A DNA stretch of 64,000 bases from Antedon mediterranea (GCF_964355755.1 NC_092679.1:12700932-12764931); one strand, 5' to 3'; shown: positions 11,055 through 21,685, counted from the stretch's first letter. Made by a program: numbers and translations. Notes: generated by a model from the sequence alone, not told the origin.

Positions 11055-11308
11055 AGCATCCGAATCGGTGAGGTCATTGGATCTGAGGTTGATTATCAAA
11101 ATATCTGGCTTTAATGTGACCAATCGATTTACAAAATTAGTTTATCGTTTATCTTTAGCCTGGGCACCCCAAAGAACAGTATTATCATAGTGATGGCTGA
11201 TTCGGAAGTCAGCCAAAGGCCGATGTGGTCCAAGTATGGAGCCGGAGGAATTGCCCATGATGGAATGCGAGGCTGTCGCTCAAACCAGAAAACGAATGAG
11301 TGGCCTAG
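11055..11308. other. No recognisable feature
   Basis: Short gap between the basic ORF and the second direct repeat. Overlapping ORFs on both strands (11129-11413 minus, 11190-11405 plus) have no domain-like content. Confidence 0.3.
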
Positions 11309-11676
11309 GACACAACCGGACATAATTACAATAAAGTACGACAATTTAAAAAAATGGGGATCAGATAAGGTGCGAGATAAATTCCAGTCAAAGTATATTG
11401 TGTGAAGACACAAAGTCTATCAGTGTAGGAGGATAAATGGACTGGTAAAATGTGAAAGTTAAAATTATTTTACTTAGCGTGGTAATCTGTTGACAGCATG
11501 AGCTGAAGAGGATGAGATGCTCACGCTGTCAAAGATGATTGCAAGGGCGCCCTGCAATCACGTGATTATTTATTCAATCTGTCAATCAATCAATTAATTG
11601 AGGATAGAAATATGATTTAACTAAATAATTAGATTTTGTATTTCAATTCTGGTCAAAACAGTGGTTGTCGAGGAGA

Positions 11677-11910
11677 TTAATTGTCCCAATACTTGCATTT
11701 ACGAGGTCGATGAGGGTTACCAGGTTTTGGGCCATCGTTGCTGCTTCGCCAGGATGCAACTGTCCTCTGAGAGAGTCGAAGGGTCGAGGCAAAGAATGAC
11801 TTGCAAACTTGCACAGATGATCCATCCTTCAGCTTCAGCCTATACATAAATGATGACTTTCTTCTAGAAACATCGGGCAAAACTTTCTTCTGTTTAATTT
11901 CAACCTGCAA
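11677..11910 (-). pseudogene. Fragment of a 'CKSFF...RTVASW' family gene, copy 2
   Basis: Same reading as the copy at 8699-8938 (KLKDGSSVQVCKSFFASTLR then RTVASW), with a few substitutions and a shorter C-terminus. It starts just inside the boundary of the TTAA element at 11915, so the insertion lies immediately 5' of this reading on the minus strand. Confidence 0.5.
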
Positions 11911-11914
11911 TTAA

Positions 11915-12263
11915 AGATGTATTGTCACCCAAAAACTTGAAAAATGAAGATTAATTAAATCAGACTTTGAATATGTTATTTTGTAGTTTTAATAAAGTTA
12001 ATCACTTCCATAGAAAAAAAAACAAAAAAAAATGTTTTCACTTATAAAATGACAAAATAAATGGTTAAATTCAACCAAAAATCCATTGGCTGGCAGCCAA
12101 TTTGACAATTTTTTGCTTTAAATTACATTTTTTTCAGGTAAATACATTTTTTTTTTCAATCCAATTTTTTGTCAAGTGGATAACTATTATTATATGTTAC
12201 ATTAAAATGGAATATTTAACAAAAAATGTTTTAAGAATTATTTTTTCAGGGGACAATACATCT
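11915..12263. mobile_element. TTAA-flanked MITE, copy 1 (349 bp)
   Basis: Terminal inverted repeats are AGATGTATTGTC on the left and GACAATACATCT on the right. TTAA lies at both borders (11911-11914, 12264-12267), while the paralogous site at 8939-8942 has a single TTAA. This proves the target duplication from within the window. TTAA is the target of piggyBac-type transposases, but the termini lack the usual piggyBac CCC start, so the superfamily is uncertain. A second member is at 21348-21685. There is no ORF. Confidence 0.85.
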
Positions 12264-12539
12264 TTAACAAAATAAATTACCAAATTGCTCTACTGCTTCC
12301 ATTATCCAGAATAATTATAACTCATGCTGGCCACCAATGGTTTTCTGAAAAGTAATATTAGTGTACTATATGATATTTTCATTCATTTTCCTGACTATAG
12401 CCAAAATCCAGTTCCAAATTTTCTCAATTTGGACTGAAAGTCATGTAGTAGTGCAGACTGCAAACCACCACATACATAGATATTAGACCTTCTCCAGCCA
12501 GATGCAAAGTAACTGTAGGCTTTCTTGTCCTTGTATGAC

Positions 12540-12882
12540 GACATTAGCCATTGTAGTATTGTGGTATTTGCCGATGTCTGTAGACATAGTTGGGGGAAAT
12601 ATTCACCGAAGACATTCTGGTTACCAATTTAACAAACTTTGATCTGGTAAAACACTATGTGGTGTTTTCAAGTAGATCTGCATACCTCTTTTGCTTTGAT
12701 TTTTCATTCTGGGTCAAGGTGTTCGGTGCTGGTGCCTGTGTCCAGGTGCAGACAGAGCTGCATACACAAGGGCTATCAACTCTTCTTTTCTACCAGAAAC
12801 TTTCAATTTCTGTTGCCTAAAAAAAGTCCTTTAGGGCTTCCATGTTCCAATGATTAATCTCGTCGATCGATATGTTGCTCAT
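12540..12882 (-). pseudogene. Decayed SAP-like gene fragment, copy 2
   Basis: The ATG at 12882 gives the same MSNISIDEINHWNMEALKDF opening as copy 1, followed by the same stop, so the nonsense change predates the duplication. The KVSGRKEEL stretch follows in another frame, with an extra few bases near 12780. The segment corresponding to KNIYNVDDLGKW is largely deleted here. Confidence 0.5.
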
Positions 12883-12940
12883 TGTTGTTAAATGTATCGA
12901 TTTTATTTGAATTAATTATTTAATGACTAAGGGACGTAGT

Positions 12941-13219
12941 TCATTCTTCATCAAGTAACTGAATTTCGATTTCTGATATAAGTTGTTGAATTTTAAGTTT
13001 AACTTCAATTTGCTGTCGCTTAGGAAATGTTTTTGTCGTCTCTGCCATAGCACAAAAAAATACATCTACATCGCTCTTTCCTGTTTTTTTTGCTTTTTTG
13101 CAATTAGCTCCACTATGGCTTATTTTCGTTGGTCTTTTACTGCTGCTGCTGGATGGTGTACTTTCATCTTCATTAAATATGATGACAAAATAAATAATAA
13201 AAGCTAGCAAGTCACAGAA
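12941..13219 (-). CDS. BESS-motif exon, probable 3' exon of a DNA-binding protein
   Basis: The minus strand reads DESTPSSSSSKRPTK, a basic patch (ANCKKAKKTGKS), then DVDVFFCAMAETTKTFPKRQ and QIEVKLKIQQLISEIE before the stop at 12941. The second half is a BESS motif, the short three-helix protein-interaction element of Adf-1/MADF proteins. The basic patch may be a nuclear localisation signal. An AG acceptor after a T-rich tract (near 13170-13219) could start the exon. The Myb/SANT-like exon at 15242-15449 on the same strand is the natural partner, although 2 kb of repeats separates them. Copy 1 of the repeat holds a frameshifted version. Confidence 0.5.
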   Translation of the reverse strand, partial: FCDLLAFIIYFVIIFNEDESTPSSSSSKRPTKISHSGANCKKAKKTGKSDVDVFFCAMAETTKTFPKRQQIEVKLKIQQLISEIEIQLLDEE

Positions 13220-13374
13220 CATGAAACTGTACAGCAAAATAAAATGTCATCATTAGCTATACTACCAATTCATTTGAATGATTGGTTCGTATGAAATAAA
13301 CGAAACATGCACGCACGTTACGAATGCAAACAGTTGATCCATCCTCTGAGCCTATGGCCTGATGCATATACACA

Positions 13375-13480
13375 TAAGCATGTAGAGTACAGTGTATATA
13401 CAGTGTAGCATAGGTGAAATTGCGATACCCATTATGTTGAATGATGACGTTATCAAAATCAAACATGAAAAATTAAAAAT
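13375..13480 (-). repeat. Small fragment of the Helitron-like family
   Basis: The block 'gtgtagcataggtgaaattg' followed by 'gatgacgttatcaaaatc' matches the reverse-orientation relic at 755-830. Confidence 0.45.
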
Positions 13481-13614
13481 GTATATGGCCTTTAAATACA
13501 ACTAATTAATTTATACAAGCTAAATAAACAATCAAGCATGCGGTTTACACGCGCATCATTTACTAAAATTAAAGTTATATTTATTTAAATTTTATGTTTA
13601 AAAAATTACCCAGT

Positions 13615-13641
13615 CCCCCCCCCCCCCCCCCCCCCCCCCCC
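13615..13641. repeat. 27-bp poly-C tract
   Basis: Uninterrupted C run. Long C homopolymers are uncommon in AT-rich animal DNA. Shorter runs are at 19381-19392 and 60561-60574. The exact length may be affected by sequencing. Confidence 0.9.
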
Positions 13642-13892
13642 GAGAATTAACAAGAAAGTTTTGAGAAAAACACGATTGAAAATTCTGAACCAATTGCTGC
13701 TATTATATTTGGTATTTTGTAACATGAAATATATATATATATAAAGGTTAGTTGAAATGAGCATGCTGTCATATTTCTGTCAGCGCGTTTACATGGAACT
13801 CTGGGTAATTAATTTTGCAGATTGACCTTTCTAACTTCAAAAGTAAACAACAATTCAGTGTAACATTGGTCTATCTGCAGTTTTCATGTTTA

Positions 13893-14250
13893 AACGTACT
13901 TCATCATCATCATCCGTTACGCTATTCGTCTTGGGTAGACATTGCGTACGCTAATCGTTTCCATGACTCTCTTTCGATGGTCTGATGGTCTGTCATTAAT
14001 TTTGCGATCGATGTATTTGCTTTTTTGAGTTCTTTATTTATGTTTCCTATCCAGGTAGTTTTTTGGTCTGCCCACTGGTCTTTTAACTTTTCGAATGGAT
14101 TCTGTCAACGCTAATTTGGCTGGAGTGTCCATCGGAAGCCTTAGCATATGTCCGGTCCATTTGTTTTCTTTTCCTTATTATGTTTGACCATTTTAGTTCT
14201 TTCGTTCTGCTATATAGTTCTGTATTTCTGATTGTGTACGGCCACTTAAT
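13893..14250 (-). mobile_element. C-terminal LINE fragment
   Basis: Minus-strand translation with frame breaks gives ELKWSNIIRK, then MDRTYAKASDG, and TIERESWKRLAYAMSTQDE. This follows the 'LKW..H..R....R........D...W' pattern after the reverse transcriptase of several LINE clades. No catalytic motif is retained. A run of GAT codons ends the reading. Confidence 0.45.
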
Positions 14251-14298
14251 TTTTATAATTTTTCTTAATAATTAATAATAATAATAATGGCATAATTT

Positions 14299-14460
14299 TC
14301 AACATAGCTTTAATGTCAACTTTCTTAGCTTTAATGTCAACTTTCTTACTTCACTAATATTTCCATCCCGTTTTGCTAGTACTGGGTCAGGCACTTCAAA
14401 CAGCTCTGCCTGTACCCTGTTATTACTGCCACGGCTTCTTGTTTTTTTGTTTTGTGACAT
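14299..14460 (-). CDS. Possible 5' coding exon, unknown protein
   Basis: The ATG at 14460 opens MSQNKKTRSRGSNNRVQAEL followed by FEVPDPVLAKRDGNISE, then a GTAAGA that could be a splice donor at about 14345. Past it the frame enters a tandem 21-bp duplication (14304-14345) and stops at 14299. Composition is protein-like, but there is no family match. It could start the Myb/SANT-BESS gene or a separate one. Confidence 0.25.
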   Translation of the reverse strand: MSQNKKTRSRGSNNRVQAELFEVPDPVLAKRDGNISEVRKLTLKLRKLTLKLC

Positions 14461-14461
14461 G

Positions 14462-15236
14462 ATATGAATGGCACATGATAGTTATTACCTTTGACCAAAA
14501 ATTGGTTCGAAAAAAAAATTAATTTAAAGAAACATATCAATCGGGATACAACACTGCAGGTTTTTGGTAAATTTCTTTAATAAGTGAAATCACATCAAAT
14601 TAAAACGAAATTAACATTTCCATGCCTTGTGCGCCCTGATTAATTCTCGGCGACTGAATTCGGTAGCTCTACAGGCCGCGTCTGCTTCTTTGTAGCTGAA
14701 GCCACATTTTTTTTTGGACTAGATAGATAATTGCTTCTTTCACGGCAACTAATCGCATATAATTGCTGGTGTTTCTTAAATGAAAAAGTAAACAATATTT
14801 ATTATATTCCATACTTCCAGGGTCGCATCGTCAAATACTCGGACCTACAAAAAGTTGTATTGGATAATAATGTAGGGTAATGGTTTACACAAAGATGTAT
14901 ATCCTGTACTTCCTTTCCCCATTTTTATATAAACAATATTGGGATTCAAAGCCTTGTGGCTGACAGTGGCAGATTGTGCACAGTATAAAATATATATTGA
15001 CTTGATTGAAACTGAAAATAGACCAAAGTACTAAAAAACAAAGTATGTATAAACTAAGCCTGGGTCACAGCAGGGTTGAAACCACAGGACACTGTAATTG
15101 GTTAACCTTGCCTTAAAGTTGAAGTTCTCTGGGAATAATTGACTCTACCAATTCCGCAAACTCGGTCAAAGGAGGTGGCGGTTGGCCTCCCCCCGTCTTC
15201 GTAGATTGAATTGTTTAAGGGCAAAAATTTCTTTTT
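14462..15236. other. No confident gene
   Basis: The minus strand at about 14630-14760 has a modest open stretch (CGFSYKEADAACRATEFSRR) that could be an exon, with no recognised family. The rest is AT-rich. Confidence 0.3.
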
Positions 15237-15241
15237 TTACC

Positions 15242-15449
15242 ACTGTTCCTTGCAATGTTTAATGGAACGAATGTCCCCAAATCTAGGGTCATGGATACGT
15301 TTCACGTATTTCCATGCCGATGTTTTGGCGTCGTTTGTCTTAAAATCGGTCTTTTTACTCTCAATAATATCTGCCTTCTCTTTAATCAACATAATTAGGT
15401 TCATTTGTTCCTCCCTGCTCCAATTCATAGTCCTTCTTTGGCCGTCCAT
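15242..15449 (-). CDS. Myb/SANT-like DNA-binding domain exon
   Basis: An open exon starting at ATG 15449 (MDGQRRTMNWSREEQMNLIM) and running through EKADIIESKKTDFKTNDAKT to FGDIRSIKHCKEQW. The helix-spaced tryptophans (NWSREEQ..., SAWKYV..., KEQW) and the KKTD block match the Myb/SANT-like domains of MSANTD3-type proteins and of Harbinger accessory proteins. A donor-like GTAAAA directly follows CAGTG, so the exon probably splices there. The BESS exon (12941-13219) lies downstream on the same strand. Nuclear DNA binding is inferred from the family. Confidence 0.55.
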
Positions 15450-15540
15450 AGTCCGCGAAATTAAATTATATTCATTTTTACGTCTGCTATAGAAAGGGAC
15501 GTAGTATACGCTATTCTATTAGAACATTACGCTTGCGTAA

Positions 15541-15612
15541 TTTAGACGGAAACATCATGGACCACCTAGCTGCTGTAATTTAGAAGGAAACATCATGGAC
15601 AAATAGCTGCTG
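15541..15612. repeat. ~37-bp tandem duplication
   Basis: Two imperfect units of 'ttagacggaaacatcatgga' plus 'tagctgctgtaat'. They may be part of a small inserted element. Confidence 0.6.
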
Positions 15613-15634
15613 TAATTTTCCATGGCTTAATCCA

Positions 15635-15780
15635 GGACTAGTTAGTCCAGGTTTCATGAATACCATATCAAAGATAGTCCAGGATTATCCTTAGTCCTTG
15701 ACTAGATAGTCCAGAACTAAAGATAGTCCAGGACTGAAGATAGTCCAGAACTAAAGATAGTCCCCTTTCATGAATACGGA
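15635..15780. repeat. AGTCCAG-rich short-period repeat
   Basis: Six or more 'gatagtccagaact' type units at 15672-15763, bracketed by 'agtccaggtttcatgaata' (15643-15661) and 'agtcccctttcatgaatac' (15759-15777). The brackets are direct, not inverted. Confidence 0.6.
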
Positions 15781-16049
15781 ACAAAGAGACCTTCGAGATG
15801 ATAGTAACCATGGAAACAAGAAGGGCTATACAATGAAGGTCATTCAAACCCAACATTCCAGCCCCTAAATGCGGAATATTATATAGCATTTACACTTAAA
15901 CAAATTAAAAAATGGGTTTGAATCAATTTATGAAATTATTAAACTATTAAAATTAATACATAAACATAATTTTGAAACATCATTGGAAATCTCGAGCAGT
16001 ACTATCTTGTTGATTGGTCGTATAAGTGTTGATGATGCAGTCTTCAACT

Positions 16050-16840
16050 TCACAGATCGCACAAAAGTTCATCATTTAAATTTGCATACGCTTCGATAAC
16101 GCTACCAAGTGGCCAATTACTTCTGGGCATGTTCTCATCGAGCACCAGCACGATATCGTTAACTTGTATATTACGCTGAGTTTTGTTCCATTTTTTGACG
16201 TTCTTGTAGAGATGGTATCTATCATTCTGAGTAATTTTAGCAGGCGGAACTCTTGTTCACCTTTCTTACAGTCCTTATACATCTTTCCATACATCTCTGT
16301 GGTGTGAGCCAGCTGGAGGGTTGAATCTCCACTTGATGTGACGTTGTAACAAGAAATCATGAATGGTGTCTTGATTCCACTCTGCAATTGTTGTTCGTAA
16401 CTCTTTCTCACTCTTAACAAAATTGGCACCATTGTCAGAGCGAATTTCTTCCGGCATCCCTCTTCTTGCGATGAATCACCTTAGTGCATTTATAAACGAG
16501 TTGGTGTTCAACGATTGTGTAACTTCCAAATTGACGGCTTTAATAGAAAGAAAATAAAAATGACACCATACCTTTTGACTTCTGATCTACCTCTCTTTAC
16601 CATAAAAGGTCCGAAACAATTGACTCCAACATAAGTAAATGGCGGTTTAGCCAGAGTCACTAGATCAATTGGCATCTTTTGACTTGCCACAAGAGCTTGC
16701 AACTTTCTGCACTTTAAACATCTTCTGACTATAGCTTTTACATTGACTCTACCGTTCACTGGCCAAAACTTTTCTCGAAGTAGTGCTGTTCTTTCGAATT
16801 TCTAGATTTTTCTCAAGATAACTCTTCTTTTAACGCTCGT
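16050..16840 (-). mobile_element. BEL/Pao LTR-retrotransposon relic (integrase and C-terminal region)
   Basis: On the minus strand, several frames together show an integrase zinc-binding remnant (RRCLKCRKLQA), the integrase core (VNCFGPFMVKRG; then DNGANF with a downstream Glu region) and a downstream piece with NIQVNDIVLVLDE and NWPLGS. That order and phrasing are typical of BEL/Pao. The coding sequence is broken by frameshifts, and sequence is missing between the integrase core and the C-terminal piece. No LTR is recognised beside it. It is inactive as it stands. Confidence 0.7.
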
Positions 16841-17028
16841 TTCTGCAAGTACTTAAAGATTGCCTTTTCCGACTTTCGCAACTCTTCTACTGTTATTGGC
16901 TCAACATTGATAGATACAATTCTTCCTTATCTGACTTATTAGGAACAACCACCATTCATGAACCTACCTGTAATGACATGCTGAACACACTTTCTGGCCA
17001 GGTTTTAAATTGATAACTTTTGCATTAA

Positions 17029-17275
17029 ATGGTTTTCTGAAAAGTAATATTAGTGTCCTGACTATAGCCCAAATCCAGTTCCAATTTTTCTCAATTTGGA
17101 CTAAAAGTCAAATCAATCAATCAATCAAAGTAACATTTATTTCTCTTCTTCTCTTTCATAGAATATAAAAATTAACAGTAAATATGATTAAAATAAGAGG
17201 GGCAACATACCAAAAAAGCGAAGCTTGTATAAGGCAGCCCAACCCCAGCCCATAGTGCAGACTGCAAACCACCAC
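17029..17275. repeat. Third, truncated copy of the large direct repeat, interrupted
   Basis: 17029-17109 matches 12340-12445 and 17250-17275 matches 12452-12478 of the second repeat. Between them lies a 140-bp insertion (17110-17249) that begins with (aatc)4 and has a body typical of a LINE 3' end. Confidence 0.6.
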
Positions 17276-18190
17276 AGACGACTGTTGTTTCTGACAACAT
17301 TTTTGTAAAACATTCTCTGCATCGGCATGAAACTGTCAAACATAATATTGAGCCGATTTCCTCTATATCATAACAAGCAGACCTTTTGGAAGAGAAACAG
17401 ATTCTAAAGCATTAACAAATTCTTTGAGATCACCTGAATTTGTTGACGCCAAGAATAAAGTTGATGGCCAAATTTTCTACTCCATACGCTACCCATATGT
17501 CTATATCAAGGCAAATCTTCCTTGCACATCTCTTTGTAAATGTTCTAATAGGTGAAAGATATACAGATAAACATGCAAAAATGATAAATAAACCGTTAAA
17601 GATATATTGTCCAGACAAAGACACATGAACAATTAGGTCAATAAAGATTTTGAATAGGCGACTTCCACAGATCTCCACTTGTCTACTAAAATTCAGATTC
17701 AGATAACATTTATTCAGATAATAATGAATGAACGTACACAAAATAAAAAAAAGATATTAAAGTGAACATAGATAAAGCAAAGCAGTAATTGGAAGTCATT
17801 ATTATCATGGATCCCTTCTAGAAGTTTAAACTTGTCTCGCAGGGACCCACAAACAAAACACATTACTAAAAAAATAAACAATAAACCTAGAGTATATAAG
17901 TATATAATTGAGGATAAAAATTGCAGTATAATAACATAACTAACATCTTCTATATCAAATTTATTTAAAATTATATTTCTATATTTTCATTATATAAATG
18001 AAATAAGTACCGACATTGGTAAATGAAAAAAATTAATGGTTTTATGATATATGTAGGTTTTAGACACAATCTTGAAAATAACGTTTGTATAATTGGTTCA
18101 TTATAGCCCTGTAATGTGAATTGCTTTGCAGCCACTTTAGTTTTGGCAACTTAGGAAAATTCTCTCTACTTGCCATAAAAACATATATAT
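17276..18190. other. No confident gene; possible LINE 3' UTR pieces
   Basis: The minus-strand open stretch near 17350-17430 (GDLKEFVNALESVSLPKGLL) is not assigned. At 17690-17890 'agataacatttattcagat' and 'cttgtctcgcagggaccc' look like a LINE 3' untranslated fragment. The overlapping ORFs at 17430-17741 are not credible. Confidence 0.3.
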
Positions 18191-18196
18191 TTGGAT

Positions 18197-18480
18197 GGTG
18201 GCCATTTGAATTTTGGCCGCCATCTTGGAACTGAGTGCCTGCATATTAGGTAATATATACTGAATCAGTTTTACTGACCCAGACAATATTGATCCAGTGC
18301 CCAATTATTGGCTATTTACAACTTTACAGCCAGAGATATAATGATAATAATCATAATAATAAAATTTACCAGCGGCCATTTTGAATTTTGGCCGCCATAT
18401 TGGAACTGAGTGCCTGCATATTAGATAATATATACTGCATTAGTTTTACTGACCCAGACAATATTGATACAGTACCCAAT
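18197..18480. repeat. Two direct repeats of ~105 bp, 175 bp apart
   Basis: 18197-18302 and 18372-18480 share 'gaattttggccgccat', 'ggaactgagtgcctgcatat' and 'ttttactgacccagacaat' in order. No coding function is apparent. Confidence 0.8.
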
Positions 18481-18484
18481 GCAG

Positions 18485-19756
18485 CAAGTCATTTTCAGTT
18501 GGAGATAAGAATATTTCAGATAGCCTCCTGTTTCTTAAGTACATCAAAATACAATCAAGTGTTTACAACATAAATTCATCTGACTTCTAACCCTTAGGGT
18601 TTTTGAATAAAAACCACTTCCTCAATTTGGATTATATTGAATGTCTTCACATTTGTTTGCCAAGTTTCAAATCAAATTTATTGTACCAGGAATCTAATCA
18701 AAGTTATTGAACCTGTTGATGACCCAAAATTCAAGGAATTCAATTTTCCCTTTTTCTGGAATTATAAACTATTTATCAAAAAAAAATCTAATACAAATAT
18801 TAAGGCCTAGCCTACCTCAATTTTGTATTAGATAAAAAATAGTTATTTTCAACAACTTGCACAGCCTGCAATTAATAGACTTCCCTTCCAATCGAAGTAA
18901 TCAAATAGCGCGCAACTATTCTTTCCACCTGAGATTTCACAAGGTTCACGTATGTGTGTGAAAACATGTAATAAGTCGGGAGATCAAACCTGGTTACAAC
19001 TTGTTACAAGTTGTAATAATTTAGGCAGATGTAAAAAGGGTATAAGCCTACATTAGGCCTCTCATTGTACAAACTGCATTTTTAGTTAAAACGGAATGCA
19101 AACTTCTAGAAGGATTAAACATAAAAATGGCTTAAAATGAGTGCATGAGTAACTTTGTCTTTGCATACATCAATCTTCCCCTTGCACAAATCTCACCTGA
19201 AAAACTCCTGGTAGTAGTTATATATGACATTTGGGAAGGTTCATCTTTTCCAATCCGCCCATAGGAACCAAGTGGAGATAAGTTATTATTTTCTTGTAAT
19301 CAAGGCCTGTTTAAATTTAGATGAGTTATTATTTACAATTTATACATGCATTTGTTTTATATGCCCTTACGCATGTTAACCCCCCCCCCCCCTTACGCAT
19401 GTTTGCTATACTTTTCTACTATATTTTTCCACATGTTTAGTTTATAATAATATTTATTTTTAACTTATAAGTTTATAATGTAATTGTGTTTATTTAAATG
19501 CTTAATTTGAGAAACATTCCAATATGTAAAACCTTGAATACACCTGTTTAATGTTGTAGGTCTTCTTTAAAATATTCTATCACCAGCTGGTATTTTAAAA
19601 AGACAATTATATCTTGGGGTTATATGCTGCTTGACACTTGTTCTAGCCAAATTGCCTATATGCCCCTAGTGCAATAAGTTTACAATGCTTGTGTGTCCCT
19701 TGTAATGCATTTTATTACATTGTCGTTTCACCTGTTCTTGTACATACAATTTGTTG
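18485..19756. other. No gene recognised
   Basis: AT-rich, intergenic-looking. At 19370-19400 'cttacgcatgtt' flanks a 12-C run on both sides. Confidence 0.4.
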
Positions 19757-19762
19757 CCTGAG

Positions 19763-20499
19763 CGGGTATTGCTAAACACCGCAAACCCCCGCAAACCTCC
19801 AAAAAAATATAGCAAACCCCATCGAACCAACATAAAAGTGATTGAATTATGTAGTGTACAACCCACTGGGTATATCAATGTAAAAAAAAAATTAAATTTC
19901 TACTGTTAACTAATTATTTTTGGGGTAAAACATCATTTTTTGGTAAAAAATGATTGTTAAACCCCGCAAACCTCCAAAAAACCATAGCAAACCCCACCGA
20001 ACCAACATAAAAGTGATTGAATCATGTAGTGTACAACCCACTGGGTATATCCATGTAAAAAAAATATTAAATTTCTACTGTTAACTACTTATTTTTGGGG
20101 TAAAATATCATTTTTTGGTCAAAAATGATTGCTAATTTTTAACCAAAAAATGATGTTTTATCCCCCAAAACAAGTAATTAACAGTAGAAATTTAATATTT
20201 TTTTTAGATGGATATACCCAGTGGGTTGTACACTACATGATTCAATCACTTTTATGTTGGTTCGGTGGGGTTTGCTATGGTTTTTTGGAGGTTTGCGGGG
20301 TTTAACAATCATTTTTTACCAAAAAATGATGTTTTACCCCAAAAATAATTAGTTAACAGTAAAAATGTATTATTTTTTTTACATGGATATACCCAGTGGG
20401 TTGTACACTACATGATTCAATCACTTTTATGTTGGTTCGATGGGGTTTGCTATGTTTTTTTGGAGGTTTGCGGGGGTTTGCGGTGTTTAGCAATACCCG
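19763..20499. mobile_element. 737-bp foldback element, near-perfect palindrome
   Basis: The two halves are almost exact reverse complements around 20131. Each arm (~368 bp) contains two head-to-tail units of ~190 bp, each with 'ccgcaaacctccaaaaa', 'aacataaaagtgattgaat' and 'tacaacccactgggtatat'. The ends are CGGGTATTG and CAATACCCG, and CCTGAG flanks both sides (19757-19762 and 20500-20505), a 6-bp target duplication. No ORF is present; 19666-19878 reads through the arm and is noise. Confidence 0.85.
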
Positions 20500-20505
20500 C
20501 CTGAG

Positions 20506-21347
20506 CTGTGTTTGTGATTTTATTGATTTCAGGTGCTATACTTTTAACACAATTATTAGTATTTCATGAAACATGTATTTCATTGATTTTTGTATTCAAT
20601 AAAAAAAAATCTAACAAACGTAAAATAAACGAAACTGTCTTTTTTTTTATGTATGAAAATTTCCTTTAACAGAAATACAAATATATTATTTATATTATAT
20701 AAGTAATATTATATAACTAATTTAGATAAAATTGTTCTCTACATCGCAGTCAAACATATTTAAATGTTTTTATTGATTCATAGTCCGTACAATGTTGAGT
20801 GTTGTCAGTACAGAAATTCACATTCAAGGAACAAGAAAACAATCTCAAATCAAAACATTTATTGCACTTTATTTCAGTACTTTCTCTTAATGTACTAGTT
20901 TTACTTAGAATTAAGACAGATTTACCCAAACACATTTAATATTGTATGTGTAAAAAGTATTCTACAGAAATTTACAATTCTAACATAACTTAGTGTAATA
21001 TTATACAGGACATTAATTGTAAACGAAAAAAACTTTGCATTAAGAAGTATATTGCCATCCAAGAAGGGGTACATTATTAAGGAGACTCGTAAAGCCCAGT
21101 TTCTGCTGCTATACAACAAACGGTTTTAAAAGCATAATCACACACAATCATGATCCCAATTTGACCTCATTCAAAAGGTCACTGAATGGCGCAAACATTT
21201 GACTATGTGGATAATAATGACATCATTACATAAAAACAACCACAAATAATCACTAATGAAATAAAACCGTTTTATTTTTAGTGCAAAATAAGGTGTCATA
21301 GTGACAAGACAAGGGTCCTAACTTGTATTATTAAAATCTTTCTTCAA
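20506..21347. other. No gene recognised
   Basis: AT-rich. Minus-strand ORFs at 20750-20935 and 20922-21119 lack domain-like composition. Confidence 0.35.
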
Positions 21348-21685
21348 AGATGTATTGTCCCCCAAAAACATGAAAAATGAAGATTAATAAAATCAGACTT
21401 TGAATAGGTTATTTTGCAGTTTTGATAAAGTTATTCACTTCCGTAGCAAAAAACGAAAGAAAAATAATGTTTTCCCTTATAAAATGACAAATTAAATGGT
21501 TCAATTCAACCAAAAATCCATTGGCTGGCAGCCAATTTTTTGCTTTAAATTAGTTTTTTCAAGTAAAAAAATTTTTTTTTCCAATCTAATTTTTTGTGAA
21601 AATGGATAACTATTATGTGACATTAAAATGCCATATTCAACAACAACAATTTAAATAATTATTTTTTCAGGGGGACAATACATCT
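21348..21685. mobile_element. TTAA-flanked MITE, copy 2 (338 bp)
   Basis: Same termini (AGATGTATTGTCCCC and GGGGACAATACATCT) and the same internal order as 11915-12263, including 'aatcagactttgaata' and 'ccattggctggcagcca'. The flanks are TCAA on the left and TTAA on the right, so one target copy has mutated. Confidence 0.8.

Larger units (their letters stand above)
11309..13177. repeat. Large direct repeat, copy 2 (filled TTAA site)
   Basis: Homologous to 8321-9873 across its length, with small indels. It is about 350 bp longer because of the element at 11915-12263. Some blocks of over 100 bp appear identical by eye, so the duplication is fairly recent. Confidence 0.8.

Noticed and set aside
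19666-19878. Minus-strand ORF of 70 codons
   Set aside because: Reads into one arm of the foldback element; composition follows the repeat.
19760-20500. Telomere-like or satellite array (C-rich 'aaacccc' motifs)
   Set aside because: The motif is confined to the four units of the foldback and is not a simple tandem telomeric repeat.
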